64,000 nucleotides of DNA from Larimichthys crocea (lineage: Eukaryota; Chordata; Actinopteri; Sciaenidae): assembly GCF_000972845.2 (NCBI RefSeq), contig NC_040018.1, positions 1-64,000 on the forward strand, read 5' to 3'. The stretch's first letter is position 1; each line of letters starts with the position of its first letter. The position numbers were made by a program, and so were the translations under genes. A model generated the notes under the pieces. The model ran no database searches, was not told where the DNA came from, and saw only the letters and a list, made by a program, of their open reading frames with translations. Shown here in pieces: positions 26,156 through 36,622 of this stretch.

Positions 26156-27519
26156 GTTGAAATGAATTTTACAAAAGTGCAAATAAAAAGATTAAAAAAA
26201 GATTGTTGAGTTGCAGATATCTACAAACTTTAATGCATGTTATCAAATTTTGACCACACACAAAAAAAAAAATTCTTCTATTCTGTAAAATAGAAAAAAT
26301 GAGAGCACATGCATGTACTGTATGATGGTTCTGAAATTACTACATGCATATCCTATTCTGGATAAATTAGAATTTCCAGATGTCTTACAAAATCAGAAAA
26401 AAACAAAAAAACAAAAACAGTAATGGTTTGTTCTGGCCTTTTATGCCATATGAGTGTTGCAGTACCATGGAAATCAACTGAAAAATGGAAAATGAGAGTT
26501 GCAGTAATGTCTTGTACAGAGCTGACAGCACAACCTTTAAAGATGTCTGAGTGCACACAAAACAAATCTCCCAGACACTGTCAAAGATAAAGGCATGTGC
26601 ATCTTCATCCAAAACTCTGAGCTTAATGGTCACTTTTAAATAAACAGCAGAACAATATATTAATATTATGCACCCTGAGGAAGAGGAGGCTGATCAAATG
26701 AAACATGAAGGTCAGAGGAGAAGATGATGAGTGAACATGAACTGTCATGCAATACCCACAGCAATAACTATGACAGATTAAGAGGCTGTCAAGAGAAATT
26801 GTACCTTGGCCAGCTCTTTTTACTTTGACCTTATACCACAAATCTGAATCATTTGAGTTATTACATTCCCTGAGGTCACTCTGAAATACTGTAGGTCAAA
26901 ACAGTTGAGTGAATACTGAGGGCTTTGGAAGAAAAGGCTTTACAAGATGCTGTTTAGGTCAGGAAATAACATAAACAAGAAAAAGAGTCTACAGCCATGC
27001 TCGAGGCTCTGTGAGGCTGTACTTACAAAGTGGTGCTTTGAGCAAAATGGTAATATCATCATGGTAATGCAAATCTGGTGTATTGTTTATATTAGAAATA
27101 TATACATGCTCATATATCCTTATATAATAGAAATACTAAAATTCTTAACTGGCGATGGTGCTTGATGAGATGCAAAATTAAAATAAATGGCTGTACCAAA
27201 TGACAATTCATCCAATAGTTGTTGAGACATGCTGTCAGATATGACACAGTATTAATAAAAGCTTATTTTTTTTCTTTCTAAAAACTTAACATTTGAAAAT
27301 TGAAAATTTAAAAGATGTCACTGATTTTGATAGAGGAGCAGCAATTCAGAAATATAATCAGAAGCTAAAACACTAAACTAAGTGCCTTGACACATAACTA
27401 GTAAAATCTTAATACAACTCTAAAGGCTACTGGTAATCAGTGAAGAAAGGCTAAAACTGCTGAGATGATCAGAAGCATTTGTGCTAGCTGAACATGTGAG
27501 TGCTAAAAGAGTGTTTAGG

Positions 27520-27960
27520 TTTTAAACCCTGAACACAGTGAAATACAATAATCTAACCAAGATTATATAAAAGCACGTATGACCTTCACAAGATCAGGTA
27601 GAGAGAGAAAATAACAGATTTTTGAGATGCCCTTCAGTTGATGAAAATATGATAGAACAACTTTTGTAACTTTTTTTAAAAATTAAAGGTCCCTATCAAA
27701 TCGCACATCTAGGTTTGGATGCTGGTTTGACATTTGTTGTATTCATCTAGCTGTAGACTTCTGACAGACAAGATAATCACAGAAAATGGCCTTCTACTTC
27801 ACTGCTTTTTTCATGCAACATGAATTTGTGTTTTCTGCATAACAATAGTACTGGATAAATATAATATGCCCCCGTGGCAGCATGTAGAACAACAGTGGGC
27901 CTTGGTGAATACCAGAGGTCAGATGGATCAATGTTACTTTAATTTTGGTGCTTTTGTGTA
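27520..27960. repeat. Possible old teleost dispersed-repeat fragment
   Basis: Phrases such as caataatctaaccaag, followed by a 'gat-gaaaa' block, a 'ggtccctatcaaa' block and 'aacagtgggccttggtgaa', appear in the order I recall from a common teleost interspersed repeat. Divergence is high and I cannot name the family. Another fragment of the same type may be at 39680-39900. Confidence 0.3.
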
Positions 27961-28983
27961 AATGGTTGAATTTATTAAAGATATCAGAATTAAGAAAATT
28001 ATCACCCCTAATCCCACCCTAACTTTAATTTAGTTGGTTATTTAGCAAGTACATCAGCTAGCCTCTCAGAGATCAACAATGTTAAGAATAAAAAAAAGAG
28101 GTCCAAGTAACTAGTAAGTTAAAAGTGTTCTGTGTCAATAAAAAAACACACTAAAACCGGAAACCAGACAGGAACCATACATGTATCTTAAAATAAGAAG
28201 ATTTAGTGGGTTTGAAGATTAAAACACAAATCATTAGGGGTAATGTTAAATTATACAAATGTGGAAGAGCTTCCAGAAAAGTACTGAGAACATTTAAAGT
28301 TATTCCTGTGATGGGATATCCCTGTCCTCCTCAATGACCCAAAGCCTAGGCTGGTGAAAATAGTTAAAAACTGGGAGGACACATTCGTGGGTATAAACAA
28401 GTCTCAGTTTAAGCACAAAAAAAAAAGATTTTTTTTTGCCATTTGCCATTTATACTGCCAATTGTACAGAGAATACAGGCAGCTACTGTATGCTGGCAAA
28501 TGGTATGGAATCTGGAGCAGGCGGGTTGGCAAATACCTCCTTAAGGACAGTTGGGGTCAAGGTTACGAAACAAAACCAAACAAGAAAGTAGCATAACCTT
28601 TTCTTTTTCAAACAGCAAAACATTGCCAGAGTCAAGTTTTGTTAAGCTTTGTCTTTGGACTGCATCACACTGCCTCCTCCTGTGCTCCTGATAGACATAA
28701 CTCCTAGGGCTGCTCGATGGCTTTGTCACTTGAACTTACTGTAAGTATGTATCTTTGGCATTTGGACTATCAGTGCTGTCATTCTCCTCGTGGGTCACAG
28801 TCTCTTTGAGTCAAAAAGTGCACTTTAATAACCTGGTAGATAAATTATTACTAAAACATTTATAAAACTCTTCTCCTGCTAAACTAACGCTCTGCAACAA
28901 CATTGGCTCAACCTGCCTTGCTCTGCAGAGAGATAAAAAGACTGGGCTTAAACTCAGCATATCTCTCTGTCTCTCATATAGAA

Positions 28984-29048
28984 GGGCAGCCAGGTGGCTC
29001 AGTGGTTAGTATGGTTGCATGTTCTCCCCATACCTATGCAAGGTTCCT
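28984..29048 (+). repeat. tRNA-derived SINE-like head fragment
   Basis: ggtggctcagtggttag fits a tRNA-type A box (TRGCNNAGYNGG) and is followed by gcatgttctcccc, as in the widespread fish repeat that begins 'ggcagcacggtggctcagtggttag'. Only about 65 bp is recognisable, and the B box half is missing. Too degenerate to be a tRNA gene. Confidence 0.55.
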
Positions 29049-29454
29049 ATTATATTAATATAACATATATATTTCCACATGCACAATAGCTCAATTGGTG
29101 ATTTTATATTTTAAATACTCTTACATAATGTCATGTCTCCAATTAATTACTAATTGTCTCTATGTTCTATGTGGTGAAAAGTTTCATTAAGTTTGGCCTC
29201 TTACACATATATATCACATGGCAGATGCTGGATATTTGATGACTATTTGCATGTTTAGCGCTTGTCATAGTTTATGCTTTGATTTGTGTTTTATTTACAT
29301 GCTTCAGTAATTGTAGACAGATGTGTAGTATTATCTTTTCACAAATGTTCTGTTTGTTCTTTGTTTGGCATGTGTTTTAGTTGTTTTTCCCTCTGCCAGT
29401 GGGACTTGCACTATAATAATCAGATTTACTGAATTTGAGAGACAGTTTCCAGAG

Positions 29455-29584
29455 CCAACTCCTGCCAGACGTGGTTGGGGACGTGGTGAAGGATGTGGGG
29501 AAGCGTGCCGGTACTGAAGAAAGCCGGCAGACAGACTGAGTGAGAGATTCAGAGGGCCAGTGGTAGCAAACCTAACCAGGTGAA
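29455..29584. repeat. B part of the A/B module, third copy
   Basis: 130 bp with a single substitution relative to part B of the complete copy, same orientation. It begins at ccaactcc, exactly at the A/B joint of the complete copy, and ends at ccaggtgaa, where both copies diverge. The shared right edge suggests a real element end. Confidence 0.92.
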
Positions 29585-32500
29585 CACAAGAGATGTGCTG
29601 TGTTGGATATTTAAATATACCCCTGCCTGTTTTCCTTAACTTTTAAGACTGTCTGATTTCTGGACTTTTGATATCCTTGTGTTAGTGGACTTAATTATTT
29701 TAGCTTCTATTTTTAAATGAGTTCTCTTTTTTTAAAACTTATTTTAACTACTGAACCTGGTCTCCCAAACTCCCAAAACCCTGGTGGGGCAGCTGATTTT
29801 ATTAATTGTTGTTTACAATGTATTATTTATTACTTTAATCTCAACATCAACCACCTGTACCCTAACATATAATTGATGTGTTCAAAAATTACTGATCAGG
29901 CCGTTAATTTACTCATGGATGGTAAGGATTTGGCATCAGTTAATTACTATTTTTTTCTTTCCATCGAGAAGCTTTGCCAAAATGAAGTGTTGTCATTTTC
30001 TCTATGGCTTATTTCCATTTAATCTAAACTGCTACTTATCTTTAATCATCAAAAGTATCTTCTACCACTGTGTCATTGGTCTTTACACTGACTACCTGTG
30101 AAATCATTCATCTCATTTGAGGTTATTGAAATAGGATACAAATTGCTTCAGTCATGAACCTGGTTATCCTGTATACTTGAAACATTGTGTCCATTAAATA
30201 GTATTAGGAACCTTGGGTCACAAACACCGAAACATATTTGAGTCATTGTACGACTCAATGACTCAATTAAAGGGTAACTGAGCTTTCAGTTCAGTATTAC
30301 TCTGTGAATTTCAGAAAAACCTTGATCTGTTGAACTTTATATAGATTTTTTTTTTTGTGCTGTTATTTTACTTTTTATTCCCGGTCATGTTTTTTATTTT
30401 TTATTTTTTATCACTACTAAACTGGTACATGGTACACTGTTATGGGTAGAAAGTTGCTTTTTACTGCTACAGATGCAGCCGCCTAGAAATACGGCTGGTC
30501 CATGACAGGCCCATGACAGGCTCTTGCTTATCTGATTGGAATGAATGGATATATCCGGCTGTCAGCCAACTGGAGGTGGCAATTCTGAGTGTCTGGTACT
30601 GCATATACCACTCTTACATAAGGATCATCAGAACATTTGAATCATAAACACTTCTCAAGCATTTTTTGAGATAACTTGGTATCACTGTGCATTTTCATGT
30701 GATGTTTAAATGCAAAATAATACATTTATTTATTTGGACAGCAGTTTATGACACTGTGATTTATTCCTGTCCTTTCTAGCAGCAATTGCTGTTAAGATTA
30801 CTACTGCCTTTGCTACATCGAGAAAGAAAAATATTAAAACTGGACAGTTCATGAAACCACTGATAGAAAGCCTGGGCTGTTTCATCAAGAGTTAATGTCT
30901 TGGTGAGGATCAATGACCATTTCACTTTTTGGAAGTCATTCCCTGAACCCAAAGCCCATTTAAAGAAAGATCTGATGGCTTTAGCCTGTCTTGGCTCTTC
31001 CAGAAATCTGATCCACATGGGCACAACAGACACATCTGTATGGATCACTCCCCCAAAGCCAATCAAGGAACAAACACTCTGCCAATATTCCCACCAGATG
31101 AGGCCTGAGCTCTGAACAGAGAGCTGAGATGAAAGAGAGAGAGCAAAGAGGGATTGTTGATTAACCTCTGTAGTCTGTAGTAAATCTGTACACAGGAAGA
31201 GAGAAACCCAGGCACCGGCACAGCCGACTCATACCTGTCCACCAAGGCAATCTCAAAAGGATTCTTGTCAACACCAGATGTCTTTAAATACAGTGTGTTG
31301 GGAGAGGCAGTAGACCAGTTTGTTTCTCGCCTGTTATTGCCTTCTCAGTGGTATCTTGTAATGACTGAGACCCTACTCTCAGTACTACAGAAGAACAATG
31401 TGTTTCTGCTGTCTGTTTGTTTGATCAGTGTCATCTTACTCAAACAAACCTAAAGATAGATATAACTATTTCAGTACCACAATTCTAAATTGAAAAGGAA
31501 AAGTTCTTTTTTGTTTTTGCAATTCTTTAAAATCTCACAGTATAGAGTTACTCATTTTATTTGTGTTGTTAGCAGTAGACTGCAATAAAAAAAAGGCAAG
31601 CTTCCCACTGAAATGAAACATTAAAATTGTAATTCAAAAGTCTGGTTGTTGAGCTAAGGGAATAAGTATTGGAAAACATAAGGCCCTGTGTGGGTGTTTT
31701 AATTACTAATTATAATTACAGTATAATTCTTTACACTATCTGCAAATGTTTGAGCATTAGGGTCTCTAAATGCTAGAAAATAGACTTAGACAAAAACAAC
31801 ATTTTGGGCATTGTTGGACATATATTCATATATTACTAACATGCAATAATTTCTTTTTTTTTCACTACATGGATCCAATATTTCTGTGATTCATTTACAT
31901 CAATCAACATTTTAAACAACATAATTTGTTGGATGATAAATTGTTGGAGCTGCTGTACAACAACAATAATGATGAGTGAGTACAGTGCGATTTTTGAATT
32001 GTGGTGCAAGGTTGTGCACTTAAATCTTCTACTGTAAGTTTTATTCAGGTTTCTTTGCTACAAGAATACAGATGTGAAAATGGGATGTTATGTTGTTCTA
32101 TTGATTCATTTTATGTTGTTTTAAAAGTGAATTAGCCATAAGTTATCAGAAAGATCAGTGATAAAAGTAAACATTTGTTACATGCATACATATATACAGG
32201 TGGCTTGATTTTGCATCTATTGTTTGTGATCTGAAGACAGTTTGTGTAACTATAATGAATTGTTGTTGAACTTGAAATTATAGCAATAGTGCTTTTATAA
32301 TGTTTATATACATATAGAGAGTGACCTACATGTAGTTGAAAGAGAGTTGAAGAGTACTACCAAATTTAGAGAGTCTCTGTTGGTATACAGCTCGTCCTTT
32401 ATGAGCTGGAGAGGTTTAATCAAGATTTCCCCTCCAGACTCAGTCTCCATAATTGAAACCAAAATTTCAATTTTAACCATCTACAATTTGAAGATGGCAT

Positions 32501-33288
32501 TTGAATTGCTCTGTCACGTCACCTTTTGACTGAATTAAAATGGAATTAGCTGTAATTGTGCTGGCTTTGGGGATTATTTTACTTAATGTAAGGTCTTTTG
32601 AACACCTGAAAGACAGGACTGAGATAAGCGATTTCCATTAAAATTCAAATAAAAAGGCTGCGGTTGAGCATTACCAGGAATAAGAGCTTTTAGCCGTTCA
32701 CATGTTAATAATTGGACAAGGAATTTTCAGTAACTACCTCAGTCAAATGTCACTGAGTAGATTGGAGTAGATTGATAAATTAAGATGCAATACATGCGGA
32801 GGCCAAAGCACTGAATCATGGGATTGATTATTATAAAAATATTCATTAATTGTCAAAGTGCTTTATGTGAGTGTGCATGTATGAGTTAGATACAAATCTA
32901 GTCTTGCCATTTAGTTTATTTTGCACTTTCTGTTATACCATACATTTTACTGAGTGCTATTATAGTACTAATTTCAACTCAAGGGCATGGTGAGGGAATT
33001 ATAATGTCTCAACAAGCTAAATTAATGAGGAAATGTGTTTTCCTTTTCAAATGACAGGAATGTAATGTGATTTTTTAGAAAGTATTGATTTATGTCACTT
33101 TGCTATTCTAAAATAGAACCAATGAAAAGGAAATGTAATTCAGTTTCTTCACTCAGTGGAGTTTATCACATATCCCACTTATTTTTAATTTAACAATAAT
33201 TCATAAAAAAATACACACTTGCACTCACACAGGACAACATGCATAAGTGAAGAGATGTCAGAGTGGGGCTGCAATATAGGCTGTCTAA
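29585..33288. other. Intergenic, no supported gene
   Basis: AT-rich sequence with short chance ORFs, the longest 96 codons on the minus strand at 31066-30776 with no domain I recognise. A small 11-bp tandem (ccatgacaggc) lies near 30510. The stretch at about 32540-32860 is rich in ATTA/TAAT cores and low in simple repeats, which would fit a conserved non-coding element, but this is only an impression. Confidence 0.4.
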
Positions 33289-33400
33289 GCAGTTAAGGGT
33301 CCAGTGCCTTGCTCAAGGTCACCTGGGAAACGCCCAGGAGGTGAACTGGCATCTATCCAGCTACCAGTTCACACTCCGTTACAGGCAGTGTGCCCTATGT
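33289..33400. repeat. Old dispersed-repeat fragment (first)
   Basis: cagtgccttgctcaaggtca and the following 'caggaggtgaactgg' block match, with much divergence, a common fish interspersed repeat whose usual form reads 'cttgctcaaggacacttcg...aggagc...gaac'. A second fragment is at 53170-53325. The family name is not known to me. Confidence 0.45.
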
Positions 33401-35446
33401 TTGCTCTTGTTTCCTGTTTTTGAATTTATCCTACAGTTGTCCCACCAAGATCAGCATTTCTTGTCTAAATGTTAATAATGTTCAAAACCTGTGATGGCAA
33501 ACAAGCAAACAAATAAGGACGCACCAAGTAAAACTGCTAATTCATTTCAAACTCAAACTCATTTCTTACTTTTCAGATACTACAGCAACATAGAGGTGAA
33601 TAAGAAATAATACGTACGGATAAGGAAACATACTTAGATAGATTTTACTTATACTGTTTAATTAGGGTGAGTTTTATAATCTACAATCTAGGAATTTTCC
33701 CATAGCGTTTAATCCAGTATCAGAATTTATAGTCTAGTTTTTCTCAGAAGAATGAGCACTAAACGTATTAGCTATACATTCAATGCAATAACTTTATTTC
33801 CAGTTGCGACACACAAACCTGTCATCTAGCCGCTTTCGTTCGGTGTGCCCCCAATCAGGCTGTTCAGACAGAGCCTGCTGTGGCGAGGCGCGCCACGACT
33901 GGCTTGCGATCCAGTTTTGATGTCTGTTCTATTTTTTGCATGTGCCATGAGCAAGTCTGGCAAGACAGACTGTTTTGTGGGCCAATGAAAACCATGAACA
34001 AAAAAAGCTGCAGCAAACGGGACCACAGGTGACCACACTACTGACCAGAACAGTGCAGGGGTTGGGAATAATTTTAAGGGACAGGAGGAGACAGATTAGG
34101 CCGGCCCTGGCCTGGCTGTCAATACATGGGGAGAAATTCATCCATGTTCTCTTTTTAGTATGCTATTAACAGACAAAATGCATGCTTGATCTTAGTTTGA
34201 CCCATTCATACCTTTATTATCTATCACAGAAACGTGTTTTGTTTAGGTTTTCTACACGGATCTCCGCTTTCACCTGCCTCTTATTGACAGGGCCGGTCTT
34301 AGCTATGGGCAATGTGGGCGGCCGCCCAGGACCGGCGCTGCCTATTGATAATGCATTAACACCAACAGTTAAAAAGTAACTAATACTAGTTTTTGAGAAG
34401 TATAATTATTACTCAAATATTTTCAAATCAAGTGGTTTTACTTCTAGTGGAGTAATATGTGTGTCTTCTTCACCATTGGATATTTGACCATGACCTGTAA
34501 AACTACGACCAACTTCAATGAAAAGCAGATGGGAAGAGAAATTAGGTCTCACTGACTATGCACATCGAGCTCTTGATACGTCTCTGAACAGCATGACTGT
34601 GTGGTGCATTTCTTTATTAATGCTCTACTCTTGTGACCCAAGGTTAAAATAATGATGAATAACACATATATTGTAGGAGTGCTAATATAAATTTACCATC
34701 TGTACAAGGCTTCTCATGCATTTTTCTATAAATTTATGCTTTAAAATTTTATAAATACTGTGGTGCAGCATTGAAGCAACTTTTTTCAGATGTTTTGACA
34801 GCGCAATTTTATTTTAGTGTATAATATAGAGTTTGGAGAATTATGAGGAATCTTCCTTTACAAACAACACATAAATTTAAGGGCAACAAGGGAGAATGCA
34901 GGGAAACTATTTTAGTGAGTGATGGCCTACAGTTGACATTGATTTTATTAGTGACCATTTAGGGACCCGTTGAAAGTCTCCCAAAACTCACTGGTGGGTC
35001 CCAACCCACACTTTCAGGCCACTGGTTTAGAGTGTAAATCTTAAGCCTTTCATACACACACAAACAGGAAAGTGGAACATGCACTTGATCATCCATATAA
35101 GAATTTGTGCACCAGATACGTTATCTAAACATCTGCAGCCCTTGCCTTTCTTTCCATTTTTCCTTAGTCCCCCAAAGGAAATTTAATTTGAGAGTCTGTT
35201 TTTTTTTATGTAGAATACTGCAAGAATAATATGAGCAGAGACTGGATATTCTTTTACTTTTGAAAATTATAGTTAGGTCTTAAAGCAACATCATGTAGTT
35301 GCTTTTTTTGTGATTTAGTGCCCCTAGATACAATACCGCCATAAATATGGACAGCTCTATGCGTATATTTGTTTTGATTATGTTTCTGATAAACTTTGTA
35401 AACAGACAAACATCAAGCTGGTGCAACAACACCAAGACATAGCAGT
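33401..35446. other. Intergenic with a GC-richer block; nothing coding
   Basis: Mostly AT-rich. The part from 33830 to 34340 is GC-richer and contains GGCGCGCC (33892) and ggccggccctg (about 34099), plus the shared transposon-end motif at 34288. It may be one or more degraded DNA transposons, but I cannot define its edges. No ORF here looks real. Confidence 0.4.
34288..34331 (+). repeat. CAGGGCCGG transposon-end-like motif, copy 1
   Basis: 44 bp starting cagggccggtcttagc. The reverse complement of 60714-60757 matches it at 39 of 44 positions. CAGGGCCGG starts are common for hAT-type ends in fish. A ggccggccctg 180 bp upstream could be the opposing end of a neighbouring or the same element. 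Confidence 0.55.
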
Positions 35447-35488
35447 CAACTAATATTACTTAATACTCAACTAATATTGCTTAATACT
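35447..35488. repeat. 21-bp tandem duplication
   Basis: Two adjacent 21-bp units (35447-35467 and 35468-35488), both caactaatatt-R-cttaatact, differ at one base. A recent local duplication. Confidence 0.95.
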
Positions 35489-35864
35489 CCAACAGCAAGA
35501 AGCCCAGCACGGCTGTCTCTCAGCCTTTTATTACACAAAGTTCTTGCAACAACCAAAATCCAGTCTAAGATTTGCTCTTGCCTGGCGGTCTCTGACTTAG
35601 CCAGCCTTTTAGCTTCTTCGTTTCTCCTCATCGATGACTTTGCCTCTAACATGCTGTGCCTCTGCTGAACCTAGTTACATTGCCTGCTCATCCAGCACTG
35701 ATTTTGGTGCTCCTTCCGGCGTCAATCCCCGTCTTCATTTCCACCCTGCCCTGGGCCTGAAAACCTCCTCTTCCCAATGGTCCAAAATGCCTGTGGTTCA
35801 AACACTATCATTATTGAGCTCACAATCTGGGCGCTCTGGCTAACAACTGAGCTAATGTGAACTA

Positions 35865-36622
35865 AGAGCAGCTATAGTGACAGGAACCAAAATCAGAGAT
35901 CGCATCTCTCCCATTCTGGCTTCCTTGCACCGGCTACCTGTTAAATCTAGAATAGAATTTAAAATTCTTCTCCTTACACACAAAGCTCTTCATGGTCAGG
36001 CACCATCATATCTAAAAGAGCTCATACTGTAGTAACTTACTACCCCTCTAGAACGCTGTGCTCTCAGGACGCTGGGTTCCTTGTGGTTCCTATAGTTTCC
36101 AAAAGTAGATTGGGAGCCAGAGCTTTCAGCTATCATGCTCCTCTTCTGTGGAACAAACTACCATTTTACATATATTATTACTGTCATTATTGCTGCCATA
36201 TCTCCATTACAATTTATAGTTAGTTGATGATTTGCTGCCGCTGTGCATCTGTGTCCCTCTATCTCTATCACAGGTTCCACTGCTACTGTAATCATTTTAT
36301 CATTCATTGTAATTCATTGTCATTTTATCAGTCATTGTAATTGTACAATATGTCTCTGTTGATTTGTTCTTTACACATGACATCTACTGTATTGCACGTC
36401 TGTCCGTCCTGGGAGAGGGATCCCTCCTCTGTGGCTCTTCCTGAGGTTTCTTCCACCTTTTTTCCCTGTTAAAGGGTTTTTTTTGGCAAGTTTTTCCTCA
36501 CTCGAACCAAAGGTCTAAGGACAGAGGGTGTCACTCCCTGTACAGATTGTAAAGCCCTCTGAGGCAAATGTACTTTGTGACTTTGGACTATATAAATAAA
36601 ATCTGATTTGATTTGATTTGAT
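35865..36622 (+). mobile_element. Rex1-like (Rex1/Babar, CR1-clade) LINE, 3' end fragment
   Basis: From 35883 the + strand reads RDRISPILASL, LPVKSRIEFKILLLTHKALH and APSYLKEL, the typical C-terminal part of Rex1/Babar reverse-transcriptase proteins. An in-frame TAG at 36030 interrupts it. It then resumes in another frame from 36038 (YYPSRTL, SRLGARAFSYHAPLLWNKLP), so the copy is dead. The 3' UTR that follows has the familiar 'ggagagggatccctcctctgtggctcttcctgaggtttcttcc' type sequence and 'aagccctctgaggcaaatg', and it ends in a (GATTT)n short tandem tail at 36604-36622, as Rex1 elements do. The 5' part is truncated, as is normal for LINE copies; its exact left edge is uncertain. Confidence 0.85.

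Larger units (their letters stand above)
25459..29454. other. 3996-bp segment lying between lone A and lone B
   Basis: If the lone A and lone B are one interrupted copy, this is the insertion (or the complete copy lost its equivalent). The ends are caatcgc... and ...tccagag. They do not form terminal inverted repeats, do not fit GT-AG splice borders, and the only junction homology is CC. The inside holds no transposase ORF. It includes the perfect inverted repeat at 26107, a probable old dispersed-repeat fragment around 27520-27960 and a SINE-like head at 28984. Confidence 0.5.

Noticed and set aside
28984..29048. tRNA gene
   Set aside because: Only an A-box-like half is present; no cloverleaf, anticodon stem or B box. 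It fits a SINE head.
24083..29584. A and B as two exons and the fused A+B as a retroposed spliced copy
   Set aside because: The order and the 19-base flanking duplication invited this, but no placement of the intron borders gives GT-AG (ends are cc/caatcg... and ...cagag/cc), and there is no poly(A) tail.
30776..31066. 96-codon minus-strand ORF
   Set aside because: No domain, repeat match or splice context; the overlapping plus-strand ORF is nearly as long. Length is compatible with chance.
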